64,000 nucleotides of DNA from JASHUC01 sp963849095 (GTDB lineage Bacteria; Pseudomonadota; Gammaproteobacteria; Steroidobacterales; Steroidobacteraceae). The stretch lies in contig CAWKGA010000008.1 in NCBI GenBank assembly GCA_963849095.1, positions 744,001-808,000 of the forward strand. The letters are read 5' to 3'. The position numbers and the translations under genes are program-made. Positions 8,724-16,907 of this stretch are shown here, in pieces. The notes under the pieces were generated by a model. That model was not told where the DNA came from, ran no database searches, and worked only from the letters and a program-made list of their open reading frames with translations. Position 1 is the stretch's first letter. Each line of letters opens with the position of its first letter.

Positions 8724-8915
8724 TCACCGGGGACCAGTGGTTCGGTTCCTACGTGCACCGATTCGCAACATCAGGGATAGGAGCGTGCCGGCGACAATCG
8801 CGACCGCGGCGGATAGGACGATGAGCCTGGGATGGATAGAGCCGACCAGAAGCTCCGACAGGACAAATCCGGCAGTCACACCCGCGCCGACGTAAGCGAT
8901 CAGCTTCCAGTTCAT
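8724..8915 (-). CDS. Small two-helix membrane protein
   Basis: The 63-residue product has two hydrophobic helices (IAYVGAGVTAGFVLSELLVG and LIVLSAAVAIVAGTLLSLML) separated by a short SIHPR turn, with a basic C-terminal tail. It resembles the many small inner-membrane hypothetical proteins of proteobacteria. The ribosome binding site is weak (GAGACGG). No domain or function is recognised. Confidence 0.45.
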   Translation of the reverse strand: MNWKLIAYVGAGVTAGFVLSELLVGSIHPRLIVLSAAVAIVAGTLLSLMLRIGARRNRTTGPR

Positions 8916-9205
8916 AGACCGTCTCGTTGCAAACGGGGCCCATTGTAATCGCCGACATTTCCCGATGCGAGTGCCGGTCGATTCGGAGGATGGACGCGGA
9001 AAGTGGGCGCGACTCGATTCGATTTAGGGGCGCTCGGGTTGGAGGCCACGGAGCAGGATGAGGAGATCGCGGACGTGCTGCGGCGCTGCGGTAGGGACCG
9101 GCTGCAGGGAGGCGATCGAGGAGATGGAACGAATTGCAAGGGAGTCGGGCGCAGTGAAAGAGGGGATGGAATGCAGGTCGCTCGTATCGCGTGGGTCGTG
9201 AATGG

Positions 9206-9709
9206 CTACCCTGCGATCATGCGGCGCAAATCCTTCATGATGAGCAGCAGGTGGTACGGATCGCTCGGGCTCGGCTCGAAAGTGAAGTGCTCGTAGAATC
9301 CCTTGGCGCTCTCGTCCTGGGCGTGGACCAGCAGCGCGCGGGCGCCGATGGTATCCGCCGCACTCGCCGCCCGGCATAGGGCATCCTTGAGCAGCGCGGG
9401 TCCGATCCCCTTTCCCTGCCACGACACGTCTACGGCGAGACGCGCGAGTAGGATGACGGGAATAGGGTGGCGCGCGAGTCCTTTCTTCACGCGCTCGGTC
9501 GCCTCGTCATGCGTGATCGAGCTGGCCGCGAGGCTGTAGTAGCCTCGCACGGCGAGGTCCTTGGCGAGGACGTAGGTCTGTGCGCTCGCCGCCTGCTGGC
9601 TATTCCACGCCTGGCGCTTCAGCAAGGCGTTGAGTGGCTCCTTGCCACAATCGAAGCCGTCGAGGAGGTGATCGCGCCGCAGCTTCTCAATCGAGCCGAA
9701 TTCGCTCAC
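9206..9709 (-). CDS. GNAT-family acetyltransferase toxin (TacT-like)
   Basis: The 167-residue product starts with IEKLRRDHLLDGFDCGKEPLNALLKRQAWNSQQ, the signature of GNAT toxins paired with DUF1778 antitoxins. The acetyl-CoA loop appears as VSWQGKGIGPALLKDAL (V-x-x-x-x-Q/R-G-x-G/A) near residue 100, and a conserved Tyr lies in KGFYEHFTFEPSP near the end. Known TacT/AtaT toxins acetylate the amino group of aminoacyl-tRNA and block translation. The start overlaps the stop of the DUF1778 gene by four bases, giving the usual antitoxin-first operon. Length and motifs look complete. Confidence 0.88.
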   Translation of the reverse strand: MSEFGSIEKLRRDHLLDGFDCGKEPLNALLKRQAWNSQQAASAQTYVLAKDLAVRGYYSLAASSITHDEATERVKKGLARHPIPVILLARLAVDVSWQGKGIGPALLKDALCRAASAADTIGARALLVHAQDESAKGFYEHFTFEPSPSDPYHLLLIMKDLRRMIAG

Positions 9710-9984
9710 TCGAGGACGCTGGGCGTCGTCAGCAACTTCTCAAGGCGAGGCCGGCGCTTCACCGGGGCATCGAGCGCGGCGATGAACGCGTCGTATTGCT
9801 TCGCGCTCAGGCGAAAATCTCGGCGATCTGCGAGCGTTTCCGCCGCCGCCTGCAGGCTCTTATCGAGCACGAAAGCGCTCACGCTCTTGTCTTCGGCGTC
9901 GGCGGCGCGCTTGAGCAGGGATTTCGACTTCGGTGGTAATCGGACCTCGAGCCGGTCATCTCGACGTTTTGCCGCGCCAGCCAT
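9706..9984 (-). CDS. DUF1778 (ribbon-helix-helix) antitoxin
   Basis: The 92-residue product begins MAGAAKRRDDRLEVRLPPKSK, an RHH DNA-binding strand, then LLKRAADAEDKSVSAFVLDKSLQAAAE. The C-terminal part (FRLSAKQYDAFIAALDAP) is the conserved toxin-neutralising tail. The ATG at 9984 was chosen because the RHH motif begins there and the family starts at this point; the frame is open further upstream without any domain. The gene overlaps the GNAT toxin downstream. A perfect palindrome 47 bp upstream of the start is a likely operator for autoregulation. Confidence 0.88.
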   Translation of the reverse strand: MAGAAKRRDDRLEVRLPPKSKSLLKRAADAEDKSVSAFVLDKSLQAAAETLADRRDFRLSAKQYDAFIAALDAPVKRRPRLEKLLTTPSVLE

Positions 9985-10031
9985 GTCTTCCTCGCTTCTT
10001 TGAGTATCATCGCCTGAATATACTATATCAT

Positions 10032-10046
10032 CCGTACAGTGTACGG
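10032..10046. promoter_or_regulatory. Palindromic operator candidate of the toxin-antitoxin operon
   Basis: CCGTACAGTGTACGG is a perfect 7-1-7 inverted repeat located 48-62 bp upstream of the antitoxin start, inside an AT-richer patch (TATACTATATCATCC) that could hold the promoter. RHH antitoxins of this class repress their own operon through such palindromes; binding here is inferred. Confidence 0.5.
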
Positions 10047-10096
10047 ACAAGGAAGAGCTGAAAAAATGCCGCATCTCCTTGTCATAGCGCCACCTT

Positions 10097-10378
10097 ATGC
10101 CGCGCACGGCGCGCCCGCTAAAAGCGTCGCATCCTCGCGCGCGCCGCCAGGCGGCACAACAGGGCACGTTGGCGGCACAGCGCTCCGAGCTGGCGATGCT
10201 GCGCCGGCAACTGGCGCAGTTGGCGACTTTGGCCGATCACTACCACACAGCGGCGCAGGAACTGCGTGCGCTGTTGGCCCATCGCGACCGCGAGCTCGCT
10301 GCGCTTCGCGCTCGCCTGCGCCCGACGGTGCCGCGCATTGCGCGCTTAGTGCACGGGGCTCATAAGAGGCCCGCCTAG
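10097..10378 (+). CDS. Small coiled-coil protein, unknown function
   Basis: The 93-residue product has a basic N-terminus (RPLKASHPRARRQAAQQ) followed by about 50 residues with heptad-like leucines: LRRQLAQLATLADHY and LRALLAHRDRELAALRARL. That pattern fits a coiled coil. It is transcribed divergently from the toxin-antitoxin pair and ends at a strong hairpin. I know no family and the coding status is only moderately certain, since GC-rich DNA often gives such frames by chance. Confidence 0.4.
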   Translation: MPRTARPLKASHPRARRQAAQQGTLAAQRSELAMLRRQLAQLATLADHYHTAAQELRALLAHRDRELAALRARLRPTVPRIARLVHGAHKRPA

Positions 10379-10409
10379 GCGAAAAATGGTGAGCACTCCA
10401 TTTTTCGCC
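10378..10409. terminator. Strong hairpin after the coiled-coil gene
   Basis: GGCGAAAAATGG and CCATTTTTCGCC form a perfect 12-bp stem around an 8-base loop, beginning at the last base of the preceding stop codon. The A/T runs lie inside the stem, so it could act as a terminator in either direction, although no separate U-tract follows. Confidence 0.45.
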
Positions 10410-10626
10410 TTGGGACTTGGTCAATATATGGAGTGCCGCAGAGCACTTATGGCCGACGTAAATGCCCACGGCCGACTCCACATTTCTGAGCCAAGTGACG
10501 GTGGCTTGCCGATCAGCCCATCCGGCAAGAACCGGCCACTTCCTGCCCAGTCGCTCACGCGCGGCGTTTGACCCAAAGGCCGTCACTCGTCCATGCTGCT
10601 AGGGATACTCATCTAGGACAGAATAT

Positions 10627-11550
10627 ATGCGTTCCGCATCCAACGGGTTATCGACGTTCAGGCGGGTTGTGCAAATGGACTCACACTTCGAGACCCGTCT
10701 GCCCGCGCCAATTCTGCGACGTTTCATCTCGCACTATGGGGGCGCCCGCGTGCGGGGGCTGACACCCGGCGTCAACACTACTCTGCCGTCCCGCCATGCC
10801 CATCTCATCATCAGCCTGGACGCGCCGATCAATGTTCGACAGATGTCGAATGACGCGCCGCCCGCAGCACGCTTTTCCGCTCTGGTCAGCGGATTGCACG
10901 ATGGTTTCGCGATGGTGGAGCGCACGAGCTCGTGGGAAGGCCTGCATGTATTTTTTCGTCCGCTTGGCCTGCAGGCAGTTCTAGGAGCAACCGCTGCTGA
11001 GTTAGCTTGCGGTGCTGTTGCGCTTTCCGATCTTTGTCCGCGCGATACCCCGGAGCTGATGGAACGATTGAGCAGCACTCGGGATTGGCAGGCGCGCTTC
11101 GCGATACTCGATGAAGTGCTCACGCGCTGGCTTACTCCGGCCAAAGGCTCGCCCCTCGTTGCGCATGTATGGCGACAATTGGCGGCCAGTCATGGTCGCA
11201 GTGCTGTCGAAAGTCTCGCGCAGGACACAGGCTGGAGTCGGCAGCACATGGCCGAGCGCTTCCGTGCGGAATTGGGCATCACGCCTAAGACTGCTGCCCG
11301 CATCTTCCGTTTTGAGCGCGCGTGCGGGTTGATCAGCAATCTGCGGCTACCGCTTGCCGACGTGGCGGCGGCTTGTGGATATGCCGACCAGGCGCACATG
11401 ACGCGGGACTGGAATGCCTTCACCGGCACTTCACCCAAGGCGTGGATCGCCAACGAGCTTCCATTTCTTCAAGACTATGAATTGTCACGCCAGGATGATG
11501 GCGTTGAGACGTCAACGCCGTCTCTGGTGGTCACAGGCCGGATCGCGTGA
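10627..11550 (+). CDS. AraC-family transcriptional regulator
   Basis: The 307-residue product has an N-terminal cupin-like sensor region (ILRRFISHYGGARVRGLTPGVNTTLPSRHAHLIISLDAP) of the type fused to AraC domains. The C-terminal part has two helix-turn-helix units: SAVESLAQDTGWSRQHMAERFRAELGITPKTAARIFRFERA and ADVAAACGYADQAHMTRDWNAFTGTSPKAW. The second is the highly conserved AraC signature. A later ATG at 10675 is also possible. It lies just upstream of a cupin and a VOC gene on the same strand and probably controls them; the effector is unknown. Confidence 0.88.
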   Translation: MRSASNGLSTFRRVVQMDSHFETRLPAPILRRFISHYGGARVRGLTPGVNTTLPSRHAHLIISLDAPINVRQMSNDAPPAARFSALVSGLHDGFAMVERTSSWEGLHVFFRPLGLQAVLGATAAELACGAVALSDLCPRDTPELMERLSSTRDWQARFAILDEVLTRWLTPAKGSPLVAHVWRQLAASHGRSAVESLAQDTGWSRQHMAERFRAELGITPKTAARIFRFERACGLISNLRLPLADVAAACGYADQAHMTRDWNAFTGTSPKAWIANELPFLQDYELSRQDDGVETSTPSLVVTGRIA

Positions 11551-11592
11551 AAGCAATGAATTGAGGCGCATACGGCCTGCGTTGTGACCACC
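11526..11592. promoter_or_regulatory. Long inverted repeat between the araC-type gene and the cupin gene
   Basis: GGTGGTCACAGGCC (11526-11539) pairs with GGCCTGCGTTGTGACCACC (11574-11592) as an interrupted stem across the end of the regulator gene. It ends about 25 bp before the cupin start. It could be a transcript hairpin or a regulator site; the sequence alone does not decide. Confidence 0.35.
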
Positions 11593-11618
11593 GGGCTGGG
11601 CTGCTGGGGAGAGCGCAA

Positions 11619-12005
11619 ATGGGAAAGGTTACAAAGGTCGATACCGCACGGTTCTCAATCGCGATTTCTCGCGACTTACGCATGTCTCTTGTCGAGCACC
11701 AGCCCGGACCGCCGGCTTTATGCGATGGGCTCATCGTTGCAATCGCGGACATGACTCGTACTCCGCCACACGGCGGCGAGTTGCATCCGGATGGCGACGA
11801 GCTGATCTACATCATCTCTGGAAAAGTGAGAGTCATCGGGGAGTCCGCACCGGACGATCCCTGTGAGTTGCGGCCTGGAGAGGCTTGTATCGTTTCCAAA
11901 GGTGAATGGCATCTGGTGCAGATTCTTGAGCCGACCCGGCTGGTCGGCATTACCCCCGGTCCAGGGAGCGATCATCGACCGGTCAATTCGAGCCAGTGCC
12001 CTTAA
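11619..12005 (+). CDS. Cupin-domain protein
   Basis: The 128-residue product carries both cupin motifs: HGGELHPDGDELIYIISGKVRVIG (motif 1, with metal-binding His and Glu) and PGEACIVSKGEWHLVQI (motif 2, with the final His). It is a single-domain small beta-barrel protein, probably metal-binding. GGGGAG precedes the ATG. The next gene, a VOC-fold protein, starts 38 bp after this stop. AraC regulator, cupin and VOC genes together suggest a small-molecule detoxification or resistance unit, but no substrate can be named. Confidence 0.8.
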   Translation: MGKVTKVDTARFSIAISRDLRMSLVEHQPGPPALCDGLIVAIADMTRTPPHGGELHPDGDELIYIISGKVRVIGESAPDDPCELRPGEACIVSKGEWHLVQILEPTRLVGITPGPGSDHRPVNSSQCP

Positions 12006-12043
12006 CGCCCACCGTGGCTATGGGACAAGAGATGGAGTGCGTG

Positions 12044-12463
12044 ATGCAAGTGAGTTTCCACCTGGTGTTTGGCGGACAGTGCGAGGCAGCGTTTCAGTTT
12101 TATGAGCGGACGCTTGGCGGCAAGATTGTCAACATTATCACCTACGGTGATTCGCCCATGGCCGAAGAAGTCCCGACGGAATGGCGCGGCAAGATTGTCC
12201 ACGCGAACTTTGCAGTGGGCGAAACGGTTCTAGCCGGAGCTGACCTTCTTCCTGAGCAGTACGTAAAGCCACGAGGATTCTATGTACTGCTTAGCGTCGA
12301 TGACACGGCGGACGCGGAACGCATCTTTTCTGCCCTGGCCGAAAACGGTGAAGTACAAATGGCCATACAGAAAACCTTCTGGTCTCAACGCTTCGGTGTG
12401 CTAACGGATCAATTCGGTATACCGTGGGAGATTAATTGCGAGCAAGCGCCTGCCGTGGCGTAG
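12044..12463 (+). CDS. VOC-fold protein of the PhnB/glyoxalase type
   Basis: The roughly 139-residue product starts MQVSFHLVFGGQCEAAFQFYERTLGGKI, the standard opening of PhnB-like VOC proteins (F-x-G-x-C-x-x-A-x-x-F-Y). Later it has VLAGADLLPEQYVKPRGFYVLLSVDD, ADAERIFSALAENGEVQM and FGVLTDQFGIPWEINC, the conserved end of the family. The ATG at 12044 fits the family start better than upstream in-frame codons. Such proteins share the fold of glyoxalase I and bleomycin-resistance proteins; enzymatic activity is often uncertain. Probably co-transcribed with the cupin gene. Confidence 0.85.
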   Translation: MQVSFHLVFGGQCEAAFQFYERTLGGKIVNIITYGDSPMAEEVPTEWRGKIVHANFAVGETVLAGADLLPEQYVKPRGFYVLLSVDDTADAERIFSALAENGEVQMAIQKTFWSQRFGVLTDQFGIPWEINCEQAPAVA

Positions 12464-12495
12464 TGCTTGCGGCCGCTGGAATCAAGCACAAACTG

Positions 12496-13038
12496 TCAAC
12501 ATGCACTTCGATGTTGACCTGAAGGTCGACTCTGCGGCGAAAATGCGGCAATTCGCGCATTGTTCTGGGCAACGGTGACACTTCGTTTTCCACCTAACAG
12601 GTGATCGAGGACGCGGATGTCCACGAGCTGCAGGGCGTCACGCAGGCGCCGGGTGATGAGCTCGTCGGCTGCGGAGGGCTCCGCCACGCCGCTCGGGTGC
12701 GGGTGGGCGAAGATGACGGCCGCGGCGTTCCGCCGCAGAGCCTCTTTCACCACCTCGCGGGGATGGACGGAGGCACCGTCGATTGTGCCGCGGAAGAGCT
12801 CGACGAATTCGATGACCCGGTACCGCGCGTCGAGGAACAGGCAGCAGAAGGTCTCGAACTCGCGGGTTCCGAGCTTCAGGGTCAGGTAGTCCCGGGTCTC
12901 TGCCGGGGACGACGGGGGGCTGCCGCGGCGAACTCGGCGCGAGATGTGCTCGCGGGCCGCGGCGATGATCTCCTCGGCCGTGGCCGGGATCGGCGCTCCG
13001 GCCGCGTTCAGGGTGTAGAGGGAATTCGTGTGCGACAT
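12496..13038 (-). CDS. RadC-like JAB/MPN domain protein
   Basis: The 180-residue product contains the RadC JAMM metalloprotease signature: ETFCCLFLDARYRVIEFVELFRGTIDGASVHPREVVKEAL, then AAAVIFAHPHPSGVAEPSAADELITRRLRDALQLVDIRVLDHLLGG. The usual H-x-HPSG-x-x-x-PS-x-x-D motif is present. It lacks the N-terminal helix-hairpin-helix region of chromosomal RadC and so belongs to the short forms found on plasmids and genomic islands. The ATG at 13038 follows a strong AAGGAGAG site. The true role of RadC-type proteins is unsettled; a DNA repair role is not established. Confidence 0.85.
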   Translation of the reverse strand: MSHTNSLYTLNAAGAPIPATAEEIIAAAREHISRRVRRGSPPSSPAETRDYLTLKLGTREFETFCCLFLDARYRVIEFVELFRGTIDGASVHPREVVKEALRRNAAAVIFAHPHPSGVAEPSAADELITRRLRDALQLVDIRVLDHLLGGKRSVTVAQNNARIAAFSPQSRPSGQHRSAC

Positions 13039-13436
13039 GGTCGCTCTCCTTGATCTCGGGCGGGATGGCCCGAAACCGCGAAGAGCACGCCGGAGCGGCG
13101 CGGTCAGAGGCTCGCCGAAGGCGACTCGGCGAGTAGAGGAACGCCCGGGGGGGCGTGAGCAACGGAGCGCCTTGACCGCGATGATCGGCGTGGTAGCGTC
13201 AGTAAAGAGAGGCATGACCGCCCCTCCTTGATTCCTGAACGCCGATACTGCGCGCTACGGTGAAGAGAACGCGAAGCGCAAGACTGTTGTAACGGATCTG
13301 ACGCTCGACAAGCACAACCTGACGCCTCACGCCTGTTATCATCCACTCACGGATGCCGTGGGACGCGGCGATGACTTCACTGCATTCCATATGGCACGCG
13401 TGGCAGAGCTTGAGACTGATACAGCACGGGGCAGCC

Positions 13437-15272
13437 ATGAGCCGGCGCAGCAGAGTGTCAGTTCTGGTCGTTCTGTTATTTGCCGCTCCGGCACTCGCGA
13501 CTGCGTCTCCCAAAGATAGAATCGTATGGTGGCCCATCGGCAAGCGCCCGTTGGGACTGTATCTCTCGGATCCGGACGGAAAGAATGAGCATCCTTTCGT
13601 GCCCGGCCCGGGACCGAACTACAACCCGTCCTTCTCATGGGACGGCCGGTGGATCGTCTTCACGTCCGAGCGGTTCGGATCGGCGGACGTTTTCCGGGTC
13701 CATCCGGATGGCTCAGGCCTCGAACGGCTGACGGACAGTCCGGCGTTCGACGATCAGGGCGCCCTGTCGCCGGATCGGCGGACGCTCGCCTTCGTCTCCA
13801 CGCGCGATGGCGGCACCGCCAATATCTGGTTACTGGATATCGCGAGCCATCGGGTCCGCAACCTCACGAAGAACAAGGCCGGCAATTTCCGACCCAGCTG
13901 GTCGCCGGACGGCCAATGGATCGCCTTCTCGTCCGACCGGGATACGCATCGTCTCCGCTACATCCGTGAGACGGGCCCAGCATGGGAGTTGATGCAGACG
14001 ACCGCCCTCTACATCGTGCATCCGGATGGCAGCGGACTGAGGCGGCTCACCGCACTCGACGGGTGTGCAGGAAGTCCCCGATGGTCACCCGACGGCCGGC
14101 GGGTGATCTTCGCCCAAGTGGTCGATATGGAGGCGATGCGCCGCTTTCGACTGCTGACGCAAGTCGTGTCCATGGACATCTACACCGGCGCACGAGAGGT
14201 CCATTCGGACGGTACGCAGTACGTGCGGTCTCCGGCGTATGTCAGCAACACTGAAATCGGTTACGGGCTCAATAATCCTTTCGACCCACGAGGGTCCTCT
14301 CTTGTTTACACGTCCGGGCGCAAGGGCCCGGCCGGCGCGGAAAATCCTTCCTGGTCACCAGACGGGTCGCTCCTGGTGTATGACAGGGAAGCGCCGGTCG
14401 AACCCAAATGGGTGGAAGTCAGCCCGAGCCGGGATCCACGCTATGAGCTGATCGGAGGCTCGGCGTTCATCCAAGGTACGGTCTCCTTCACACGTACCGG
14501 CGAGCAGTTTGTCTACACGCCGCCCAAGTCACGACAACTGAAGCTCGCCCACTGGGATGGGACAGGGCCGGTCATTTTTGACGGCGGCGCTGACAACCGC
14601 CAGATCGGGAGGATCGTTCTGTCCGCGGATGGTCGGACCCTCGCGTTTGGAATCTCGAATTCCCCACGCCCGGAAGAGGTGGGCCAGATCGCTGTCATGG
14701 ACAGCGACGGCTCTCACTTCCGAGTGGTGACGCACGGCCGTAACCACGGCGATTATCCGAGTTTCTCGCCGGACGGCACGAGGCTCGTCTATCGTCTGAA
14801 CGCCCCCGAGGAGAGACTGCACAGCGAGCGGGGACTTCGCATCCTGTCGTTGGCCGACGGCAAGATCGTCAAGCTGACGAGCGGTTGGGACGACTTCCCC
14901 GCGTGGTCACCCCGCGGAGATCGAATCGCCTTCACTGGCTTCGAGACCGGCGATTTCGAGATCTACACCATTCGCCCGGATGCCACCGGGCTGCGCCAGC
15001 TGACGCATACGCAGGGGAACGACGCGCATCCGGTGTGGTCGCCCGACGGGAAATGGATCGCTTTTGACAGCTCCCGGATGGGATGGAAGGACGAGGCCAT
15101 GCTTCCATGGCACGGGGGCGGAGGTCAAACCTACGGCGAGATCTTTGTGATGCGCGCCGACGGCACAGATGTCCGGCAACTGACCGACGATCAATGGGAG
15201 GAAGGGGTGATCGGCTGGGTCCCACCGACATCCGCAGGCGCCAGACCGGAGGACGCAGCCGGTGCGCCCTGA
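13437..15272 (+). CDS. Secreted TolB-like PD40/WD40 beta-propeller protein
   Basis: The ATG at 13437 gives a clear signal peptide (MSRRSRVSVLVVLLFAAPALATA) and a product of about 611 residues. At least six PD40-type repeats of the form FSWDGRWIVFTSERFG..DVFRVHPDGSGLERLT are visible through the chain, for example WSPDGQWIAFSSDRDT, WSPDGRRVIFAQ, FSPDGTRLVYRL and WSPDGKWIAFDSS. No peptidase domain follows, so this is a stand-alone periplasmic propeller, probably a binding platform. An upstream in-frame ATG exists but would bury the signal peptide. It lies on the integrative element, just before the Mrr-like gene on the same strand. Confidence 0.85.
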   Translation: MSRRSRVSVLVVLLFAAPALATASPKDRIVWWPIGKRPLGLYLSDPDGKNEHPFVPGPGPNYNPSFSWDGRWIVFTSERFGSADVFRVHPDGSGLERLTDSPAFDDQGALSPDRRTLAFVSTRDGGTANIWLLDIASHRVRNLTKNKAGNFRPSWSPDGQWIAFSSDRDTHRLRYIRETGPAWELMQTTALYIVHPDGSGLRRLTALDGCAGSPRWSPDGRRVIFAQVVDMEAMRRFRLLTQVVSMDIYTGAREVHSDGTQYVRSPAYVSNTEIGYGLNNPFDPRGSSLVYTSGRKGPAGAENPSWSPDGSLLVYDREAPVEPKWVEVSPSRDPRYELIGGSAFIQGTVSFTRTGEQFVYTPPKSRQLKLAHWDGTGPVIFDGGADNRQIGRIVLSADGRTLAFGISNSPRPEEVGQIAVMDSDGSHFRVVTHGRNHGDYPSFSPDGTRLVYRLNAPEERLHSERGLRILSLADGKIVKLTSGWDDFPAWSPRGDRIAFTGFETGDFEIYTIRPDATGLRQLTHTQGNDAHPVWSPDGKWIAFDSSRMGWKDEAMLPWHGGGGQTYGEIFVMRADGTDVRQLTDDQWEEGVIGWVPPTSAGARPEDAAGAP

Positions 15273-15392
15273 CAGGGCTCACGGACACGGGACGAAGGGA
15301 AGAGAATTCAGTCACGCGGCATCTGGCCGATTCTTCATAGCGAGGGGGGCGAATGCCCATAGCCGTGCTGCAGTCGGTGGGTCGGAGGTAGA

Positions 15393-16229
15393 GTGGCCCG
15401 GGGTCGTCGACGGAATGCCTTGGATGATGCGATCGCGCTTGCCGCGCGGTTGCCCTGGGGGCTGTCGCTCGTGCTTGCCTCGGTGTCGTTCATCGTCCTC
15501 ACCGTGCTCTCGGGGCATTTCGCGCGTGCGTTGACGGCGAATAGCGGTGCAGATGTCGCGCGACCGATCGTGAACGCCATCTACGGAACCGCCGCAAGTG
15601 TCGGACGATGGGTGCTGGCGTCGGTGTTTCTCATCGGTGCAGGGGCGTCGTGGTGGGGCCGGCGGCACGGGGCGGGGCTCTTCGTGGGTGTGGCCCGTGA
15701 TCCCGCCGCCATCGACCACCTGTCCTGGCGGGAGTTCGAGCGGCTGATCGGCGAGGCTTACCGGCGGCAAGGATACGCCGTCACCGAACTCGGCGGCGAC
15801 GGACCCGACGGAGGCGTCGATCTGGTGCTCCGCCGAGACGGGCGGGAAACGCTCGTGCAGTGCAAGCAGTGGCGGCGGAAGAGCGTGGGGGTCGTCACGG
15901 TGCGGGAGCTCAGGGGCGTCATGGCGCAGCGTGGGGCGGCTGCCGGGGTCGTCGTCGGTCTGCATGGATTTACGCCCGAGGCGGCCACGTTCGCGCGTGA
16001 GGGCGGCATCGAAGTGCTCGATGCGAGCGGTGTAGCAGCGCTCGTTCGAGGAGTGCCAGTCGAGACGTGGGAGGAGAGTCCGACGCGGATCGGCGCGGCT
16101 CCCATGCACACGTGTCCGCGGTGCGGGTCGGTCATGGTGCGGCGAGTCGCGGGGCAGGGCCCTCATGCCGGGGAGGCATTCTTTGGATGCTCGCGGTATC
16201 CGACATGTCGGGGAATCGTATCGGCATGA
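15393..16229 (+). CDS. Membrane-anchored Mrr-like restriction endonuclease with C-terminal zinc ribbon
   Basis: A GTG start preceded by GGAGG gives 278 residues. Two transmembrane helices (LPWGLSLVLASVSFIVLTVL and a second near residues 70-90) precede a PD-(D/E)XK Mrr-type domain: LSWREFERLIGEAYRRQGYAV, then GDGPDGGVDLVLRRDGRETLVQCKQWRRKSVGVVTVRELRG. Asp of GGVDL and QCK supply the catalytic residues. The C-terminus (CPRCGSVMVRR ... FFGCSRYPTCRG) is a topoisomerase-type zinc ribbon with four Cys. Mrr-like nucleases cleave modified or foreign DNA; a defence role on this island is plausible but inferred. Confidence 0.87.
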   Translation: MARGRRRNALDDAIALAARLPWGLSLVLASVSFIVLTVLSGHFARALTANSGADVARPIVNAIYGTAASVGRWVLASVFLIGAGASWWGRRHGAGLFVGVARDPAAIDHLSWREFERLIGEAYRRQGYAVTELGGDGPDGGVDLVLRRDGRETLVQCKQWRRKSVGVVTVRELRGVMAQRGAAAGVVVGLHGFTPEAATFAREGGIEVLDASGVAALVRGVPVETWEESPTRIGAAPMHTCPRCGSVMVRRVAGQGPHAGEAFFGCSRYPTCRGIVSA

Positions 16230-16527
16230 GGGCGCGAGTCCGTATCGAGCCTGTACGTGCAAGCGATGTCGCCGCGCCAATTCCGACAGCGATCCGCGGA
16301 GCCTAGTCGCCGGGGAGTGACTTGCGGGCTCGTACCGAGGAGCTCGTGCTTTGGCAGGATATGGACCCATTCGATGTATCCGTAGGGCCCCGTGTTACCG
16401 AGTTGGGGGTCGAGCAAGAGCTCGCTGATGTCGGCCAACGATCGCCTGCAGTCGGCCACAATCTGTCATCGCCCAAGACAGTTCAGTCCGCTCGTTAGCA
16501 GACACCGGTGCCGGCTGGCCGCGGCTG
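16230..16527. other. Stretch without a convincing gene
   Basis: About 300 bases between the Mrr-like gene and the minus-strand regulator genes. Short frames occur on both strands, but none has a domain pattern or good translation signal. No repeat or IS end is visible. Confidence 0.35.
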
Positions 16528-16689
16528 TCAGTCAGGGCGGAGTCCTGCCGAAGAAAACCTGCGTTCGATCAGGGCGGTGAGTTCGTCCTCGAACTCCTGC
16601 GTGTCGAGCAGCGGCGAGGTTTCCTCGAAAACGGCGCGCACGATTCCGACCACCGCGCGGGTTACCACATACCTTGCTGCCTCGTTCAC
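16528..16689 (-). CDS. Possible small protein overlapping the XRE gene (TetR C-terminus-like)
   Basis: A GTG at 16689 overlaps the stop of the XRE gene (GTGA) and opens a 53-codon frame. The product has VVTRAVVGIVRAVFEETSPLLD and QEFEDELTALIERRF, which resembles the ligand-domain end of TetR-type regulators. It is either a translationally coupled small gene or the remnant of a TetR gene whose front is gone. The codon usage and helical pattern look protein-like; support beyond that is thin. Confidence 0.35.
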   Translation of the reverse strand: MNEAARYVVTRAVVGIVRAVFEETSPLLDTQEFEDELTALIERRFSSAGLRPD

Positions 16690-16901
16690 GCGTGCCCCGA
16701 CTCGATATGGAACAAAGCTTCAACCGTGGTATCTAGTGCGCGAGCGAGCCTTAGCGCGAGCAGCGTAGACGGCACCATGTGCCCCAGTTCGATCGCGTTG
16801 ATCGATTTGCGCGTCACGCCGATCAAACCCGCTAAGGCTGCTTGCGTGAGGTCGCGCTTGGCGCGCTCGACTTTGATCGTATTCGTCAATCGTTCTTCCA
16901 T
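16686..16901 (-). CDS. XRE-family HTH regulator (short form)
   Basis: The 71-residue product is a single HTH_3 domain: NTIKVERAKRDLTQAALAGLIGVTRKSINAIELGHMVPSTLLALRLARALDTTVEALF. This is the small YozG-like type whose genes are typically adjacent to a membrane-protein gene. Here the membrane protein ends 6 bases upstream on the same strand, so the two are an operon. The regulator probably controls this operon; its targets and signal are unknown. Confidence 0.85.
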   Translation of the reverse strand: MEERLTNTIKVERAKRDLTQAALAGLIGVTRKSINAIELGHMVPSTLLALRLARALDTTVEALFHIESGHA

Positions 16902-16907
16902 CGCCGC

